Positions 9,701-18,760 of a stretch of 64,000 bases of DNA are shown piece by piece. This DNA comes from Pseudomicrostroma phylloplanum. Taxonomy: Eukaryota; Basidiomycota; Exobasidiomycetes; Microstromatales. The DNA lies in the NCBI GenBank assembly GCA_039545275.1, contig BCHS01000006.1, forward strand, positions 682,001 through 746,000, written 5' to 3'. Made by a program: the position numbers and the translations under genes. Every line of letters begins with the position of its first letter. Positions within the stretch are counted from its first letter, which is position 1. The notes beneath the pieces are model-generated. The model worked only from the letters and a program-made list of their open reading frames with translations. It was not told the origin of the DNA and ran no database searches.

Positions 9701-12184
9701 ATCCGCTGCGGCCGAGCCTCCGTTGATGTCCGATGCAATTGCTAGCACCACATCGTCCAGCTTGGTGTTCGAAGAAGAGTCCGACTCTGCAAAGGAGCCG
9801 GTAGGGACACCGTCCAGTACCGCTTGCAGGGTTTGTACCTTGATTCTGGGTTCGGTGATGCCCGCAGCAGCTTCGATGACAGCGACGAGATGCCCACTAG
9901 CTGACTCTTTGGAAGCCACTTGAAGGTAGGCGGCAAGAAAGCCGCCTGCCGCTCTAGGAGACATTCGCATCGTTTTCACAAGGCTTCCGATCGTACCCTG
10001 CGCAAACTCATCCACTGTTGACGGGACACCGCTCGCCTTACACGACTTGAGCAACTCAGACAGCAGTACTGTTCGCGATGCGATTGACGCGGCTTCAGCA
10101 CCGTCCGTATCCTTGTTGAGGGATGATGCACTCGCATCTGCCAGCTCCCCAGCGAGATCGGTCGCCCAGTTTTGCAGCAGCGATGGCGAAGTCTCTGTAC
10201 CCATTGAGGCCAGAACGTTCGCGGCACGGCTGATACTGGCGGCTTGGCAAGTAGTAGACCCCTCCGCCACCTCTTGCAGTCTCGAGCGGATGATCTCGAG
10301 AAGTGGCCGGACTACGGCGCCCTCATCGCCCAGCTTTGCCAGATTGCGCGTGGTGGAGATGATCCGCTCATCGACGGCCTCTTGCGCTCGCGTCAGAGAC
10401 AAGGGAGCGAGTGTTGCTGACCGGCCACCTTCCTCAACATCACCTGATGGGAGCACCTCCTCCCTCCAGAGCTTGTTGCCCAGCTGCTCGGCAGAAACTT
10501 CCGCTGTTGCCTCGAGGTCGCTCTTGCTTAGCTTTCCGATCAGGTACGCTGAGCACTCCGCGAAGCTCTTCAATACCTCTCTCTGCGCAAGCTTGTCAGT
10601 ATCGTAGACAGAAGCCTCGCGGCTGGACCAGAACAGGTCGAGAAAGGTACCAATCGCCTGGCGTGTAGGCGGAAGGACCGAGGCCGGTATTGTTGACACC
10701 AGGACGAGCACTGCCGGAAGGCCAAGTCGAGGCGAACCTCCGCAACCGTTCTGAATCCAGTCTTGGAAGCCTGCCAGAGCGCTAGAGGTCTGGCTACGAG
10801 GAGCATCGCCTTCAGCTGCAGCAGTCTCGCCTTCCTCCTCGTCTGAACTTTCGTCCTCGTCATCACTATCTTCCTCTGTGTCAGACTTGATGGACCAAGC
10901 CTCATTGTGCTTCGACAGCATGGGCAGTACTGCGTCAAGCATGTTTCTGACGACTGACTGGTCCCTCTCCTCCCACGCTGCTTCAAGGGCAATCGGCGCC
11001 ACAATATGGAGGATCTGGCCGAGCAGTTGTGGATGCTGCGAGGTGACCGTAGACAGCAACACCCAAGCGCGACTTCGCGTCACAGGGTAGTCGACGCCGA
11101 AGGACTGCACCTGGGAGGCTTCAGACTGGCTGTGAGGCGTAGCGTACAGTGCAGTCCAAAGAGCGTCGGAGTGGAGAAGGTTGACAAGCTCTTCGCATTC
11201 GTCTGCTGCTTTGTAAGTGGTCAAGACCCAGGTCAAGGCGCCGAGTGCGGCGGCTGCCAGCCTGGCATTGGTGGCTTTGGAGTCTTCTTCGACATTCGTA
11301 TCGTCCCTGTTCTTGGCGTCTCTTGCGCCTTCGACCCCAGGTGCATACGAATTGCCTCTCGACAGTTGCGGGTCGCCAGAAGAGCTTGTAAGTGTGGTAG
11401 ATGTGGAGCCTTGGACGAGAAGGGTGGAGAGGAAATTGGCGAGGGTAGCCAGGTAGTCTGGCAGATAGAGCTTTGAGCCCTCCTCCGAGTTCTCACTGGG
11501 CCATGAGACCCCTTCGTCCCAGGACCCGCGAGCGACATTCGATGTAGCCTTGTCTGTATCCCACGCAAGTGTCGACCAAGGTCCGAGGATGGCCTCGGTA
11601 TACTGCGGTGCAAGCAGTAGCTCAGATCTTGTGGACAAAGAGCTGTCCAAGAGCTTGGCCAGAATCTGCGCTGTCATGAGCCTCAGCCTGCGCGTGGGAG
11701 AAGCAGCCAGACGGGGGAAGAGGTGTACCCAGGATGGGAGCATCATGACCAGCGCACTATCCCTCTCTTCATCTGCCAGCGCAGCCGACTCTCCCTCCTC
11801 GTCTTTTGCGTCAATCCAGCTGAGCAGTCCCTCTAGCGCTCTCGATCTCGTAATCACATCCTTCTTCGCCGCCTTCCGAAGCAGCACAACCAATCCAGGC
11901 GGGAGCAACGACGCCAGTCCAAGCGTATCGAGCGGGTCCGGTGGAGGCTGCGGAGGCTTCGGCGGTGGAATAAAGACCTTCTTGCGATTCTTCAGCTCCT
12001 TCTTCGACTTCTTGTCCTTCTTCTGACCACGCTGCGATCCGTTGGCTCCAGCAGCACCCGAGGCAGCGGCAGAAGCGGCTGCCGTTTTTGGGCCTTCACC
12101 AGACTTCTTAGCCGCTTTGGCTGCCTGCTTCTTGCGTGTGGCGGAAGAGGCAGAGGACTTGCCTCCCTTCTTTGCAGGAGGCAT
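6737..12184 (-). CDS. LTN1: Listerin, E3 ubiquitin ligase of ribosome-associated quality control
   Basis: One uninterrupted frame of 1815 residues from the ATG at 12184 (MPPAKKGGKSSASSATRKKQ). The frame is open further upstream, but family members begin near this lysine-rich head. Ltn1 ubiquitinates nascent chains stuck on 60S subunits, working with Rqc2 and Cdc48. Visible features: the conserved N-terminal region after FIPPPKPPQPPPDPLDTLGL, a very long HEAT/ARM-like helical middle, and a C-terminal RING-CH type finger in the last 50 residues with CSIC, KPCRTC, KFHASCLFKW and STCPLC (C4HC3 spacing), the listerin signature. Length is close to human LTN1 (about 1766). No intron is apparent in 5.4 kb, unlike most genes here. 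It converges with the nucleoporin gene (197 bp) and diverges from CMC1. Confidence 0.95.
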   Translation of the reverse strand: MPPAKKGGKSSASSATRKKQAAKAAKKSGEGPKTAAASAAASGAAGANGSQRGQKKDKKSKKELKNRKKVFIPPPKPPQPPPDPLDTLGLASLLPPGLVVLLRKAAKKDVITRSRALEGLLSWIDAKDEEGESAALADEERDSALVMMLPSWVHLFPRLAASPTRRLRLMTAQILAKLLDSSLSTRSELLLAPQYTEAILGPWSTLAWDTDKATSNVARGSWDEGVSWPSENSEEGSKLYLPDYLATLANFLSTLLVQGSTSTTLTSSSGDPQLSRGNSYAPGVEGARDAKNRDDTNVEEDSKATNARLAAAALGALTWVLTTYKAADECEELVNLLHSDALWTALYATPHSQSEASQVQSFGVDYPVTRSRAWVLLSTVTSQHPQLLGQILHIVAPIALEAAWEERDQSVVRNMLDAVLPMLSKHNEAWSIKSDTEEDSDDEDESSDEEEGETAAAEGDAPRSQTSSALAGFQDWIQNGCGGSPRLGLPAVLVLVSTIPASVLPPTRQAIGTFLDLFWSSREASVYDTDKLAQREVLKSFAECSAYLIGKLSKSDLEATAEVSAEQLGNKLWREEVLPSGDVEEGGRSATLAPLSLTRAQEAVDERIISTTRNLAKLGDEGAVVRPLLEIIRSRLQEVAEGSTTCQAASISRAANVLASMGTETSPSLLQNWATDLAGELADASASSLNKDTDGAEAASIASRTVLLSELLKSCKASGVPSTVDEFAQGTIGSLVKTMRMSPRAAGGFLAAYLQVASKESASGHLVAVIEAAAGITEPRIKVQTLQAVLDGVPTGSFAESDSSSNTKLDDVVLAIASDINGGSAAADGESLLSRLIDQPRPFIETGTVNEVLALLISRLHSVAHDAIVGGGGSTSSFQQAERIASILAKWSKGEEQRAQYLVDSNLFEAAATAAFGLHFLAQRSAPEAAKLWKNLTVLQDAEKSALSTLREKLSDVQVETVIVLEGARRYFASSQTTSSLSMLEILPSQESMDKLLHSTASSLRTPSSLSILDPLAASAQEGRLGATQSYDTEGLSEYARSAYALLLFLEESRSVARSQPWALPHIVMLALLCEDEMQMSGGGGGLLQSDKFTASSKQGTHLRHLLDRCIKVSSSMLAALCGSLPETWHTSATETLQKKPDAPSQDDATLQIMASLWRASIAQQAPTSTSHLTRIFSRLLAGVLSFTSAGEQEGTKWMRLAQAVESKAPHLSEAIIYPAKSYVFDTPLYDRQRNDIVSRLASTPPPKANTEGLTLLRLAVAIAPPPESSMVFVPQQRVVFLLQGLQRWVASDEDLDEEINTRLAELFLHVAPLVQEMPGSHLDFFYDLIESNLEVSSSLSEEPALPTLFHSLKLLELLDELSVRNSLLKDVWKEHQEPVVELLQPLFKSLAQSEGHSSSSRVSIFSVSVAKEMTAELLVGVVRQHQKAFQSDEYYATFCDLLESPMREVQVAAFRLLAGSIRTNVRELVLESALEKEGDERPRVALAPAQLLVSASRRIDVTAEDLKEEIELSRQVMSYLLAWLAIFEHFEEASVQLKSIYAGQLQQDGLLANSLLPTVFSLLEPRKSRRNKDGQMVGPFDPDRYSVDEIFVDLLEPKDSSSIRQLATHIYFRALLYTPALVREWWLGIKDRQLSLGVASFTTRHCSPLIASRELSQLREPEALSRLQDEAMSIRILGANEVVGTYTIDEHPMEIGIKIPHDYPLHGVEVRDIRRVGVSEAQWRAWLLGVQQLIVSQNGLVFDALMLFKRNAEAKFAGFEDGECSICYSIISPTDRSLPTKPCRTCNKKFHASCLFKWVTSSGSSTCPLCRSVL

Positions 12185-12500
12185 GGTGAGACGAGCGAAG
12201 GTATAGTGGGGGGTATCGGATCGCTTTTGTGAGAAAAAGGAAGAAGTGAAAGCCAAGGCTGAAGGGAATCCCCACCTTTGGGCGTGTGCGTGTGTGTGGA
12301 GGCCAATGTCAGACGAGGCTGGGCGGCAAAAATTCCGATGCGAGAGACGAAGCGGATACGGATCGGATCGCGCTTGGCCTCTTCCTGACAAAGCTTCCAG
12401 CCTCACTGCCTGCCTAGATTGCAACACGCAGCTACAGCTACCAGTCCCTCCAAGGTCCAGCTCAATCTTTCAGAGCGTCTGCTAGATCGATTGCTCACTC
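12185..12500. promoter_or_regulatory. Shared divergent promoter of LTN1 and CMC1
   Basis: 316 bp between the two start codons. It contains CGGCAAAAATT at 12324-12334, the same 11-mer found in the HAS1/UTP21 divergent promoter at 15089-15099. A GT-rich run lies near 12285-12300. Function of these elements is inference. Confidence 0.5.
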
Positions 12501-12961
12501 ATGTCATCTTCTGCTCCAAGGGCGCTGTCGAACAGGGAGGAAGATGCGCTCATGAAGTCGGTCAAGGCGGAAGGACTGAAGAAGTGCGACGATGTGGTCA
12601 AGCGTGAGTTAGGTGGAGCTGGATAGAGGTATGAGGAGGCTTGCTCCGCTTCGGTTTACGAAGCTAGTACTGATACGCTGCTGGCCCTGTTGATACGATG
12701 TTTCCCCTCTGAAAGGCTTCGCAGATTGCGCCTCGGGGCGGACAGTCTCGGTAGCGTGGGCGTGCAGGGACGAACACAAGGCAGTGCAGAGCTGTCTCTC
12801 CCAATAGTGAGTCCTGCTCTTCTCCTCGTTCCTGCTCCTCTCGGAGTCTCGTTTGCTGACCGCTGAACATTCTCTTCTCGTCGCTGTGATCATCGAGCAG
12901 TACATCGCCAGACGCTCTGGATCGTGCACGGAAGGAATGGCTGAATTCGCATAGGAGTTGA
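12501..12961 (+). CDS. CMC1: Twin-CX9C mitochondrial protein Cmc1 (cytochrome oxidase assembly)
   Basis: Three small exons, 12501-12603, 12716-12806 and 12901-12961, encode 84 residues. Too fragmented to appear as one open frame, but splicing gives a clean protein. It starts MSSSAPRALSNREEDALMKS and carries CDDVVKRFADC and CRDEHKAVQSC, two exact C-X9-C pairs that form a disulfide-locked helical hairpin after Mia40-dependent import. It ends PDALDRARKEWLNSHRS. Cmc1 stabilises newly made Cox1 in the intermembrane space during complex IV assembly. Introns are 112 and 94 nt; the first splits the first CX9C between Lys and Arg, in phase 1. It converges with HAS1 (137 bp apart). Cmc1 versus Cmc2 is decided by length and the ...EWLNSHR tail and is slightly uncertain. 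Confidence 0.85.
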
Positions 12962-13098
12962 GTGTAGGAGACATTGAGGAACCCTAGATAGAGGGCTCAG
13001 GCAGGCAGGGACTGTTCTATCGTCACGATACCATATTATACAACCAGACTTTCAAGCAAACAGTGACTATTGATGCATTGAGATGATCCTTCTGCCGT

Positions 13099-14946
13099 TC
13101 ACCTGGACCATTTACCGCCCCTCTTCATCCCACGAGCATTCCCGTCTGTCGCTCGCCGATACTTCTCCACGGCCTGAGCGCTTCTGCCTTCTCTACCACC
13201 TGCAGAGGCGCCACCCCTGGACTTCTTGTACTCTCTCCTGTTGGCTTGATCCTTCCTCGATGGCTCAGCCTCCAGATCAGCCTCTGCCTCTGCCTCCGCT
13301 GCTGCATGACCATTCGCTGCTCCCTCCGCCGCACCCTCGTCTGCATCGATCTCCTTCCTCTTGCCGTTGCTGGCGGCTTGCTTTCCCTTCAACGAGCCCC
13401 CAATACCAATGTTGACCTTCGGTGGGACTTTGAAGCCATATGCCCTACCCACAGCGGCCAGATCAAGCGAGTGGACATCGAAGATCCTCTTGAGAGAGTA
13501 GCTGGCATATGCCTGCAAGTAGCTCCTGTAGCCCTCCAAGGCGCTCTGATGCAGGTAATAGTTGGAAGAGATGAGCTTCTCTAGCTGTCCTTGGACATTG
13601 GCTACTTTGCTCGGCGGGAAAGTGTACTCGTTGAGTGGTACCTTGGCTACCTTCAAGAAGCGGAGGAAGCCGAGCTCGGAGGGGAGGAGAAAGAGAAGGG
13701 ACTTGCCTGCCTTGCCTGCACGAGCTGTTCTGCCTACTCGGTGAATGTAGTCCCTTGGGTCATCGGGTGGGTCGAATTGGATGATCCAGTCCACCTTTGG
13801 AATGTCCAGTCCCCTAGCCGCCACATCAGTACAGAGCAGAGTACCCTTGGGGGCGTTGCAGTACTCAAAGAATGTACTGGTCCGCTTTTGCTGCTTCTGC
13901 TTGCCGTGCAGGTCCAGCACGGGCACGTCGATGTAATTGAGCAGCTCAGAGTGGTACTTGACCGAATTGCAGCTCGACATGAAGACGATGCACTTCTTGT
14001 TGGCATTGCGCTTGAGGAATGTGAAGAGGAGCAGGAATCGTTCCTCCGATGGACAAACAACATATCCTTGCTCAAGGCGTGAGACTGTGGATGCTGCAAG
14101 ATCGGCATGGACGTTGATGTAGAGCGGACCTGGCCGCAGAGAGATCCTGGCCAGGTCTTGCACCTTGGTGGTCTGAGTAGCTGAGAAAAGGAGCGATTGA
14201 CGGTTCTCATTGGGCAAGATCTTGACGATTTGCCTCATCTCGTCCTCGAATCCGATCTCCAGGATCCTGTCTGCCTCATCGATGCAGAAGGTCTTAAGGT
14301 TCGTGAAGACGAAGCCTCGAGTGTTCTGAAGATGATCCAGCAGCCTTCCAGGTGTAGCGACAATGAGGTTCACTCCCTTCTGCAACTTGTCTGCTTCCGC
14401 CTTCCTGTTTGCTCCTCCCATGATGATTCCGAACGTCTGATGGTGGTACTGCATGAGCTCCTTTGCCACGCCGAAGATCTGCAGAGCCAGCTCACGAGTG
14501 GGCGAGATGACGATAGCTCCCGTACCATTCCTTGGCTTAAACTTCAGCCTACTGAGCATCTCGATGATGGGGATCAGAAATGCCAGCGTCTTTCCACTGC
14601 CGGTCTGAGCTGCTCCCAGCACGTCCTTGCCTGCCATGAGAGGTGGGATACACCTGGCTTGCACCTCTGTCATGGTCTTGAAACCCATACCTTCCAATGC
14701 TCTCCGTGTAGGCTCTGAGAGATCGAGATCTGAGAAAGGCTGACGGAGCGCTGCTGGTGTCTGATTGGCTGATGATGTAGAGGGGCCAGATGTTGATGCT
14801 TGCGTAGCATCAGCGTCCCTCGAGGCGTCGGGCCCGAGGACGGTGGAGGTAGATGCCTTGCCAGACTCTGCCTGTCGCACATCCTCTGCGAGCTGAGAGG
14901 CGAGAGCTGCCTCAGCTGCGTCGTGTGAGTCGAGTGACGGAGCCAT
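13099..14946 (-). CDS. HAS1: DEAD-box RNA helicase Has1 (DDX18), ribosome biogenesis
   Basis: Single-exon frame of 615 residues from the ATG at 14946 ([14 protein letters not shown]). The frame stays open 31 codons upstream, but that extension falls in promoter-like sequence. Has1 is a nucleolar ATP-dependent helicase needed for 18S and 25-28S rRNA processing and snoRNP release. Motifs in order: Q-motif region [14 protein letters not shown], Walker A AQTGSGKT (112-120), PTREL, TPGR, DEAD in [15 protein letters not shown], and [11 protein letters not shown]. The segments after motif VI ([37 protein letters not shown] and [13 protein letters not shown]) are diagnostic of Has1 among DEAD-box proteins. 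The basic C-terminal tail ends MKRGGKWSR. Divergent partner: UTP21. Confidence 0.96.
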   Translation of the reverse strand: MAPSLDSHDAAEAALASQLAEDVRQAESGKASTSTVLGPDASRDADATQASTSGPSTSSANQTPAALRQPFSDLDLSEPTRRALEGMGFKTMTEVQARCIPPLMAGKDVLGAAQTGSGKTLAFLIPIIEMLSRLKFKPRNGTGAIVISPTRELALQIFGVAKELMQYHHQTFGIIMGGANRKAEADKLQKGVNLIVATPGRLLDHLQNTRGFVFTNLKTFCIDEADRILEIGFEDEMRQIVKILPNENRQSLLFSATQTTKVQDLARISLRPGPLYINVHADLAASTVSRLEQGYVVCPSEERFLLLFTFLKRNANKKCIVFMSSCNSVKYHSELLNYIDVPVLDLHGKQKQQKRTSTFFEYCNAPKGTLLCTDVAARGLDIPKVDWIIQFDPPDDPRDYIHRVGRTARAGKAGKSLLFLLPSELGFLRFLKVAKVPLNEYTFPPSKVANVQGQLEKLISSNYYLHQSALEGYRSYLQAYASYSLKRIFDVHSLDLAAVGRAYGFKVPPKVNIGIGGSLKGKQAASNGKRKEIDADEGAAEGAANGHAAAEAEAEADLEAEPSRKDQANRREYKKSRGGASAGGREGRSAQAVEKYRRATDGNARGMKRGGKWSR

Positions 14947-15241
14947 GATCACTATCAATGATGATGATGAGGGGTGACGGTGAGGATGACCGGCGTCGTG
15001 GTTGATGGTGAAGAAGGCAATGGCGAGCAAGGGTACCAATGCGCCTACTTAGTCTACTCACCCTCGCCTCGCCTCGTCGGCTCTGGCACGGCAAAAATTT
15101 GGGCGGAGTTGGAAACGCGGGAAGCGGAAGCGTAGACTAGAGGGAGAAATTCAATGCTTCCCTTCTCAAGGGCGAGAAGAACAGGAATACCAGCGGCAGG
15201 TATCAGGTCACCATCTCCCTCTGACACTCACCCTCCCCAAC
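14947..15241. promoter_or_regulatory. Shared divergent promoter of HAS1 and UTP21 with an RRPE-like element
   Basis: 295 bp separate the start codons of two nucleolar ribosome-biogenesis genes. Bases 15092-15101 read CAAAAATTTG, close to the yeast ribosomal-RNA-processing element (core AAAAATTT). GATGAG (PAC core) appears at 14970-14975 just upstream of HAS1. In yeasts RRPE and PAC control the ribi regulon. Their use here is inference. Confidence 0.55.
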
Positions 15242-18200
15242 ATGGACGCAGCTACGACGTCCAAGCGGCCGAGGCTGGCCAATGGTGACGTTGATAGCCT
15301 TGGTCAAGACTCCTTGGCCTTGGCTGCTGCCACCCCAGCCGTGCCTCGCAGGCGGCATCTCTTCACGCCCTACCTGGCCATGGGCATCATCACCAACCAC
15401 GTCCCCTTTGTCGTTCAGGTGCGGCACGGTGGCAAAGATGCCGACAAGCCAGACGTCAACATCGTCACCAGCTTGGGAGACTCTTGGAGTATCTGGACCG
15501 CCGAGTCGCTCATGCAAGTCTTCGTGGGAGCTCAATTGCCCTCGTCCATCACCCAGCTCGCCCTCTCCACCTCTCCCGACTCCATCTTGGCCTCTGCCGG
15601 GTCGACCATTCATCGCTTCACTCGAGGCAAGGTTGTCGCTCGCTACAATTGCTCTGACGCCAGCGCCGCTGTCTCTCACTTCATCGTCTTTGGAGATAGC
15701 ATGGTAGCTCTCGCTGGCTCCACGCTCTCTCATTTCTCGCTGTCCACTTCGCAGCTCACCAACTCCATCGAATTGCCTTCAGGCGGAGGGTCAGTGCCAA
15801 CAGCAATAGTACACCCGACTACGTACCTGCACAAGGTCCTCCTGGGCATGTCCAACGGCGATCTCGCACTGTGGAACATCAGAGACAGCAGCTTGGTTTA
15901 CCACTTCTCAGCCGTTGCCCTCTTCGAAGCTCATGGCATCATTACCAATGCCGCGGAGCCAGTCTCGATCATCGCACTCGCCCAGACTCCCGCTCTGGAC
16001 GTCATTGCGATGACCACGTCCAACAATTGCATCCTCCTGCATGACATCAAGTACGACACAGCCATCATGACCTTCCGCCTTGAGGCCGCTCTGTCGTCTA
16101 CTCCTCCAACCTTCCGGACAGATGGGCGAGCTCACACTATGGCCCTTGGATCTCGCTCAGGGGACATCTTCATCTTCGACTTGGACCCAGCAGCTAGTGG
16201 AGCATTGCAGAAGAAGGGCACTGATACAGCTGAGCCAGTCGCGAATTCTCCACGCCTCACCCACACCATCCGTAATGCTCACGCAGCGCCCGTCTCAGGG
16301 CTTGAATTCGTGGCAGGTCAACCCCTCCTCATCTCATCGGCAGCGGACAATGCCATCAAGCAATGGTTCTTTGAGCCCTCTTCATCCGCTTCTGCCTACG
16401 ACGGCGGTTCTGGAGGCGCTTCCAGCTCTTCTGGCTCTGCATCTTTGCCGCGTCTCTTGAAGAGCAGGGAAGGCCACTCGAAGCCTCCCTCCCTCGTGAG
16501 ATGGTATGGAACGGACGGACGGGCCCCGCTGCTCACAGCAGGGCGTGACCGATCCGTACGTCTGGGCTGGGTTGGAAGGGAAGCTCGCGGCGGTGAGCTT
16601 TCTCAAGGCTCCATCGTGCGCAAAGCAAATCAGCTCTCCCTGCCACCGACAAGTCTCAAGCTCGAGGCTGCTTCCTCGCTCAGCTTCTCTCTGACCAGGT
16701 CGAGAGACTGGGACGACATCTTGACAGTTCATCCGTCCAGCCCTGCACGGATGTGGTACGGCAGGGACAGGCGCATGAATGCTACTCCTCTCATGCACCA
16801 AAAGAGCAGCAAGAAGAATAGCCCTTCGGGTAGCGTTGCAACCGCAGGAGTCGTCTCGCATTGTGGCAACTTCGGTATCGTCGGAATGAGCAACGGGACA
16901 GTGGAGATGTGGAACATGCAGAGTGGTCGCTACGTCCGCGGCTTCGATACTCGGCCGATCAGCTACGTGCACGAGGAAAGCGGGGTGGGAACCAAGAAGC
17001 TGAAGAAGCGGAGGGAGGTCAGAGGCAAAGGCAGCAAGGTCGTCGGCCTTGTGGCAGATGAGGGAAACAAGGAGCTGGCAGTCGTGACTTCTTCTGGCGG
17101 GGTCTACTTCTTCGATTTCTACAGCACTACGTTGCTTTCGAGTCAACAATTCCCCGCCTTGGTGGGTCTGCGGACGTCTCCTCAAGCGACACTCCTGGCA
17201 CTGATCCCGCTGGGTCTTTCTCAGCCCCTCCTCGTTCTCGACTTTGTCACACGTCGAGTGGTGCGTCGCTTCGGCCCGCTTCCAGCAAGGATCACAGACG
17301 TGACCTTCAGCCCCACCTTGCGGAGTCTTCTCATCTCGACGATGGACGGCTGTCTCTCGACCTTCGACATGCCAAGTGGTCTGCTGATCGATCGGATGCG
17401 CTTGAGGGAGGTCATTGTCAGTCTGGATTGGAGTCCGGATGGAAGTATGGTTGCTGGTTGCGGGACAGACGGCAAAGGTGTCTACCTCTGGACATGGTCT
17501 TCTGGACGTGGTAGGATTGACGAGGATGAAGATGGACCCGCGGATGCTGAGGGGTCAGCTGAAGAGCCGGCAGCAGCTCTACCTTCTGTGAGAGGTCCAG
17601 CTGCCGAAGACGACGACGAGGCGCTCGAAGATGGCGTCCGCTCTCTCGACTTGCAGGGTGCCCATCATTCAGGTGATGTCTCCGCGACACCTTTACTGTC
17701 CGGTCCAGCAGACGAAGAAGGCTCCCACCCACTCATCACGACGACCTCCCAATCGCGGACCAAGTGGGCAACGCTGCTCAGTCTGGACCTCATCAAAGCT
17801 CGAGACCGACCCAAGGAGGCGCCCAAGAAGCCCAAGAGTGCTCCCTTTTTCTTGGGCGCCAGTGCGGCCCCGCCTTCGAGCGCTATGGGCACTGCCACTG
17901 CTGTTGCTACGAACGGGAACGGCAGAGCACAGAGCAACGGTCGCGCTGCCTCCGGGCCTATCGGACCTCGCGAGACGCTCCTTGAGTCTCTCGCCAGGCA
18001 AGACCTCTCCATCACCGACTCTACGCCGACCGAGCGTCTCCTCCTGCAAGTCACCTCCGAGAACGGCTCCGACCCACAAGGGGACGCCCTCTTCTCTCAC
18101 CTCCTCTCCCTCTCTCCTCCCCAACTCGACTTGGTGCTGCGCTTGGAGCTGGCGTCGGCGGAGAGCATGACGCGCTTCTTGCTCGCGTGCGCAAAGAGGC

Positions 18201-18499
18201 TTGCGGCGGGCAGGGATTACGAGGCCATTCTGGCGCTAGTGGAGAGTCTGCGAAGGTCAAGGGGGGAGGAGATGGTTGAAGGTTTGTTCCCGTCCGAGGA
18301 CGACGAAGAGGAAGAGGGAGAGGACGGGATGAAAGAGGATGAAGAAGAAGGAGAAGGTGAAGTGGCAGAGAGGAGGAGATTGAAGCTTGCCTGGACGGAG
18401 TACCTCCGTGCGCAGACGAAGGCGGGAGCGAGGATCGGCGATCTCCTCGACTACAACGTCGGGACATTGTCCTTCCTGCGGGGCGTACCGATTGTCTGA
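15242..18499 (+). CDS. UTP21: WD-repeat protein Utp21 (WDR36), SSU processome UTP-B subunit
   Basis: Single exon, 1085 residues from the ATG at 15242. Utp21 belongs to UTP-B, which loads on pre-rRNA with U3 snoRNA for 18S processing in the nucleolus. Evidence: the conserved start RRRHLFTPYLAMGIITNHVPF, two successive WD40 propellers with repeats such as LALWNIRDSSLVYHF, GFDTRPISYVHEESG and VVSLDWSPDGSMVAG, and a C-terminal helical Utp21 domain (LLSLSPPQLDLVLRLELA, then LACAKRLAAGRDYEAILALV). An acidic insert (DDEEEEGED...) lies near residue 1020. It is longer than yeast Utp21 (939) because of low-complexity inserts around residues 760-900. It converges with the MUN/C2 gene. Confidence 0.93.
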   Translation: MDAATTSKRPRLANGDVDSLGQDSLALAAATPAVPRRRHLFTPYLAMGIITNHVPFVVQVRHGGKDADKPDVNIVTSLGDSWSIWTAESLMQVFVGAQLPSSITQLALSTSPDSILASAGSTIHRFTRGKVVARYNCSDASAAVSHFIVFGDSMVALAGSTLSHFSLSTSQLTNSIELPSGGGSVPTAIVHPTTYLHKVLLGMSNGDLALWNIRDSSLVYHFSAVALFEAHGIITNAAEPVSIIALAQTPALDVIAMTTSNNCILLHDIKYDTAIMTFRLEAALSSTPPTFRTDGRAHTMALGSRSGDIFIFDLDPAASGALQKKGTDTAEPVANSPRLTHTIRNAHAAPVSGLEFVAGQPLLISSAADNAIKQWFFEPSSSASAYDGGSGGASSSSGSASLPRLLKSREGHSKPPSLVRWYGTDGRAPLLTAGRDRSVRLGWVGREARGGELSQGSIVRKANQLSLPPTSLKLEAASSLSFSLTRSRDWDDILTVHPSSPARMWYGRDRRMNATPLMHQKSSKKNSPSGSVATAGVVSHCGNFGIVGMSNGTVEMWNMQSGRYVRGFDTRPISYVHEESGVGTKKLKKRREVRGKGSKVVGLVADEGNKELAVVTSSGGVYFFDFYSTTLLSSQQFPALVGLRTSPQATLLALIPLGLSQPLLVLDFVTRRVVRRFGPLPARITDVTFSPTLRSLLISTMDGCLSTFDMPSGLLIDRMRLREVIVSLDWSPDGSMVAGCGTDGKGVYLWTWSSGRGRIDEDEDGPADAEGSAEEPAAALPSVRGPAAEDDDEALEDGVRSLDLQGAHHSGDVSATPLLSGPADEEGSHPLITTTSQSRTKWATLLSLDLIKARDRPKEAPKKPKSAPFFLGASAAPPSSAMGTATAVATNGNGRAQSNGRAASGPIGPRETLLESLARQDLSITDSTPTERLLLQVTSENGSDPQGDALFSHLLSLSPPQLDLVLRLELASAESMTRFLLACAKRLAAGRDYEAILALVESLRRSRGEEMVEGLFPSEDDEEEEGEDGMKEDEEEGEGEVAERRRLKLAWTEYLRAQTKAGARIGDLLDYNVGTLSFLRGVPIV

Positions 18500-18760
18500 T
18501 TTGTCCTGTCTAGTGAGCACATCGGCAAAATTCATACTGTGACTCGTGATTCCTCGCGCCTCTCAGTAGGCGTGTGTGTGTGCGTTCATCAGACACGCGC
18601 ATCAAAAGTAACTTTCCCTACAGATGATCATTGCAGGAAGAGGTAAGAACAAACGAGGTAGGGTATGAGAGCCAATGAGGTGTGCCGCGGAAGAAGACAA
18701 ATGGCAGCCCAGAACGTCAGACAAGGCTCCACTGCAATGAAATCCATCGAACCCTCCTCC

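Noticed and set aside
16382..17185. Minus-strand frame of 267 codons inside UTP21
   Set aside because: Antisense shadow of the WD-repeat coding region; no family resemblance.
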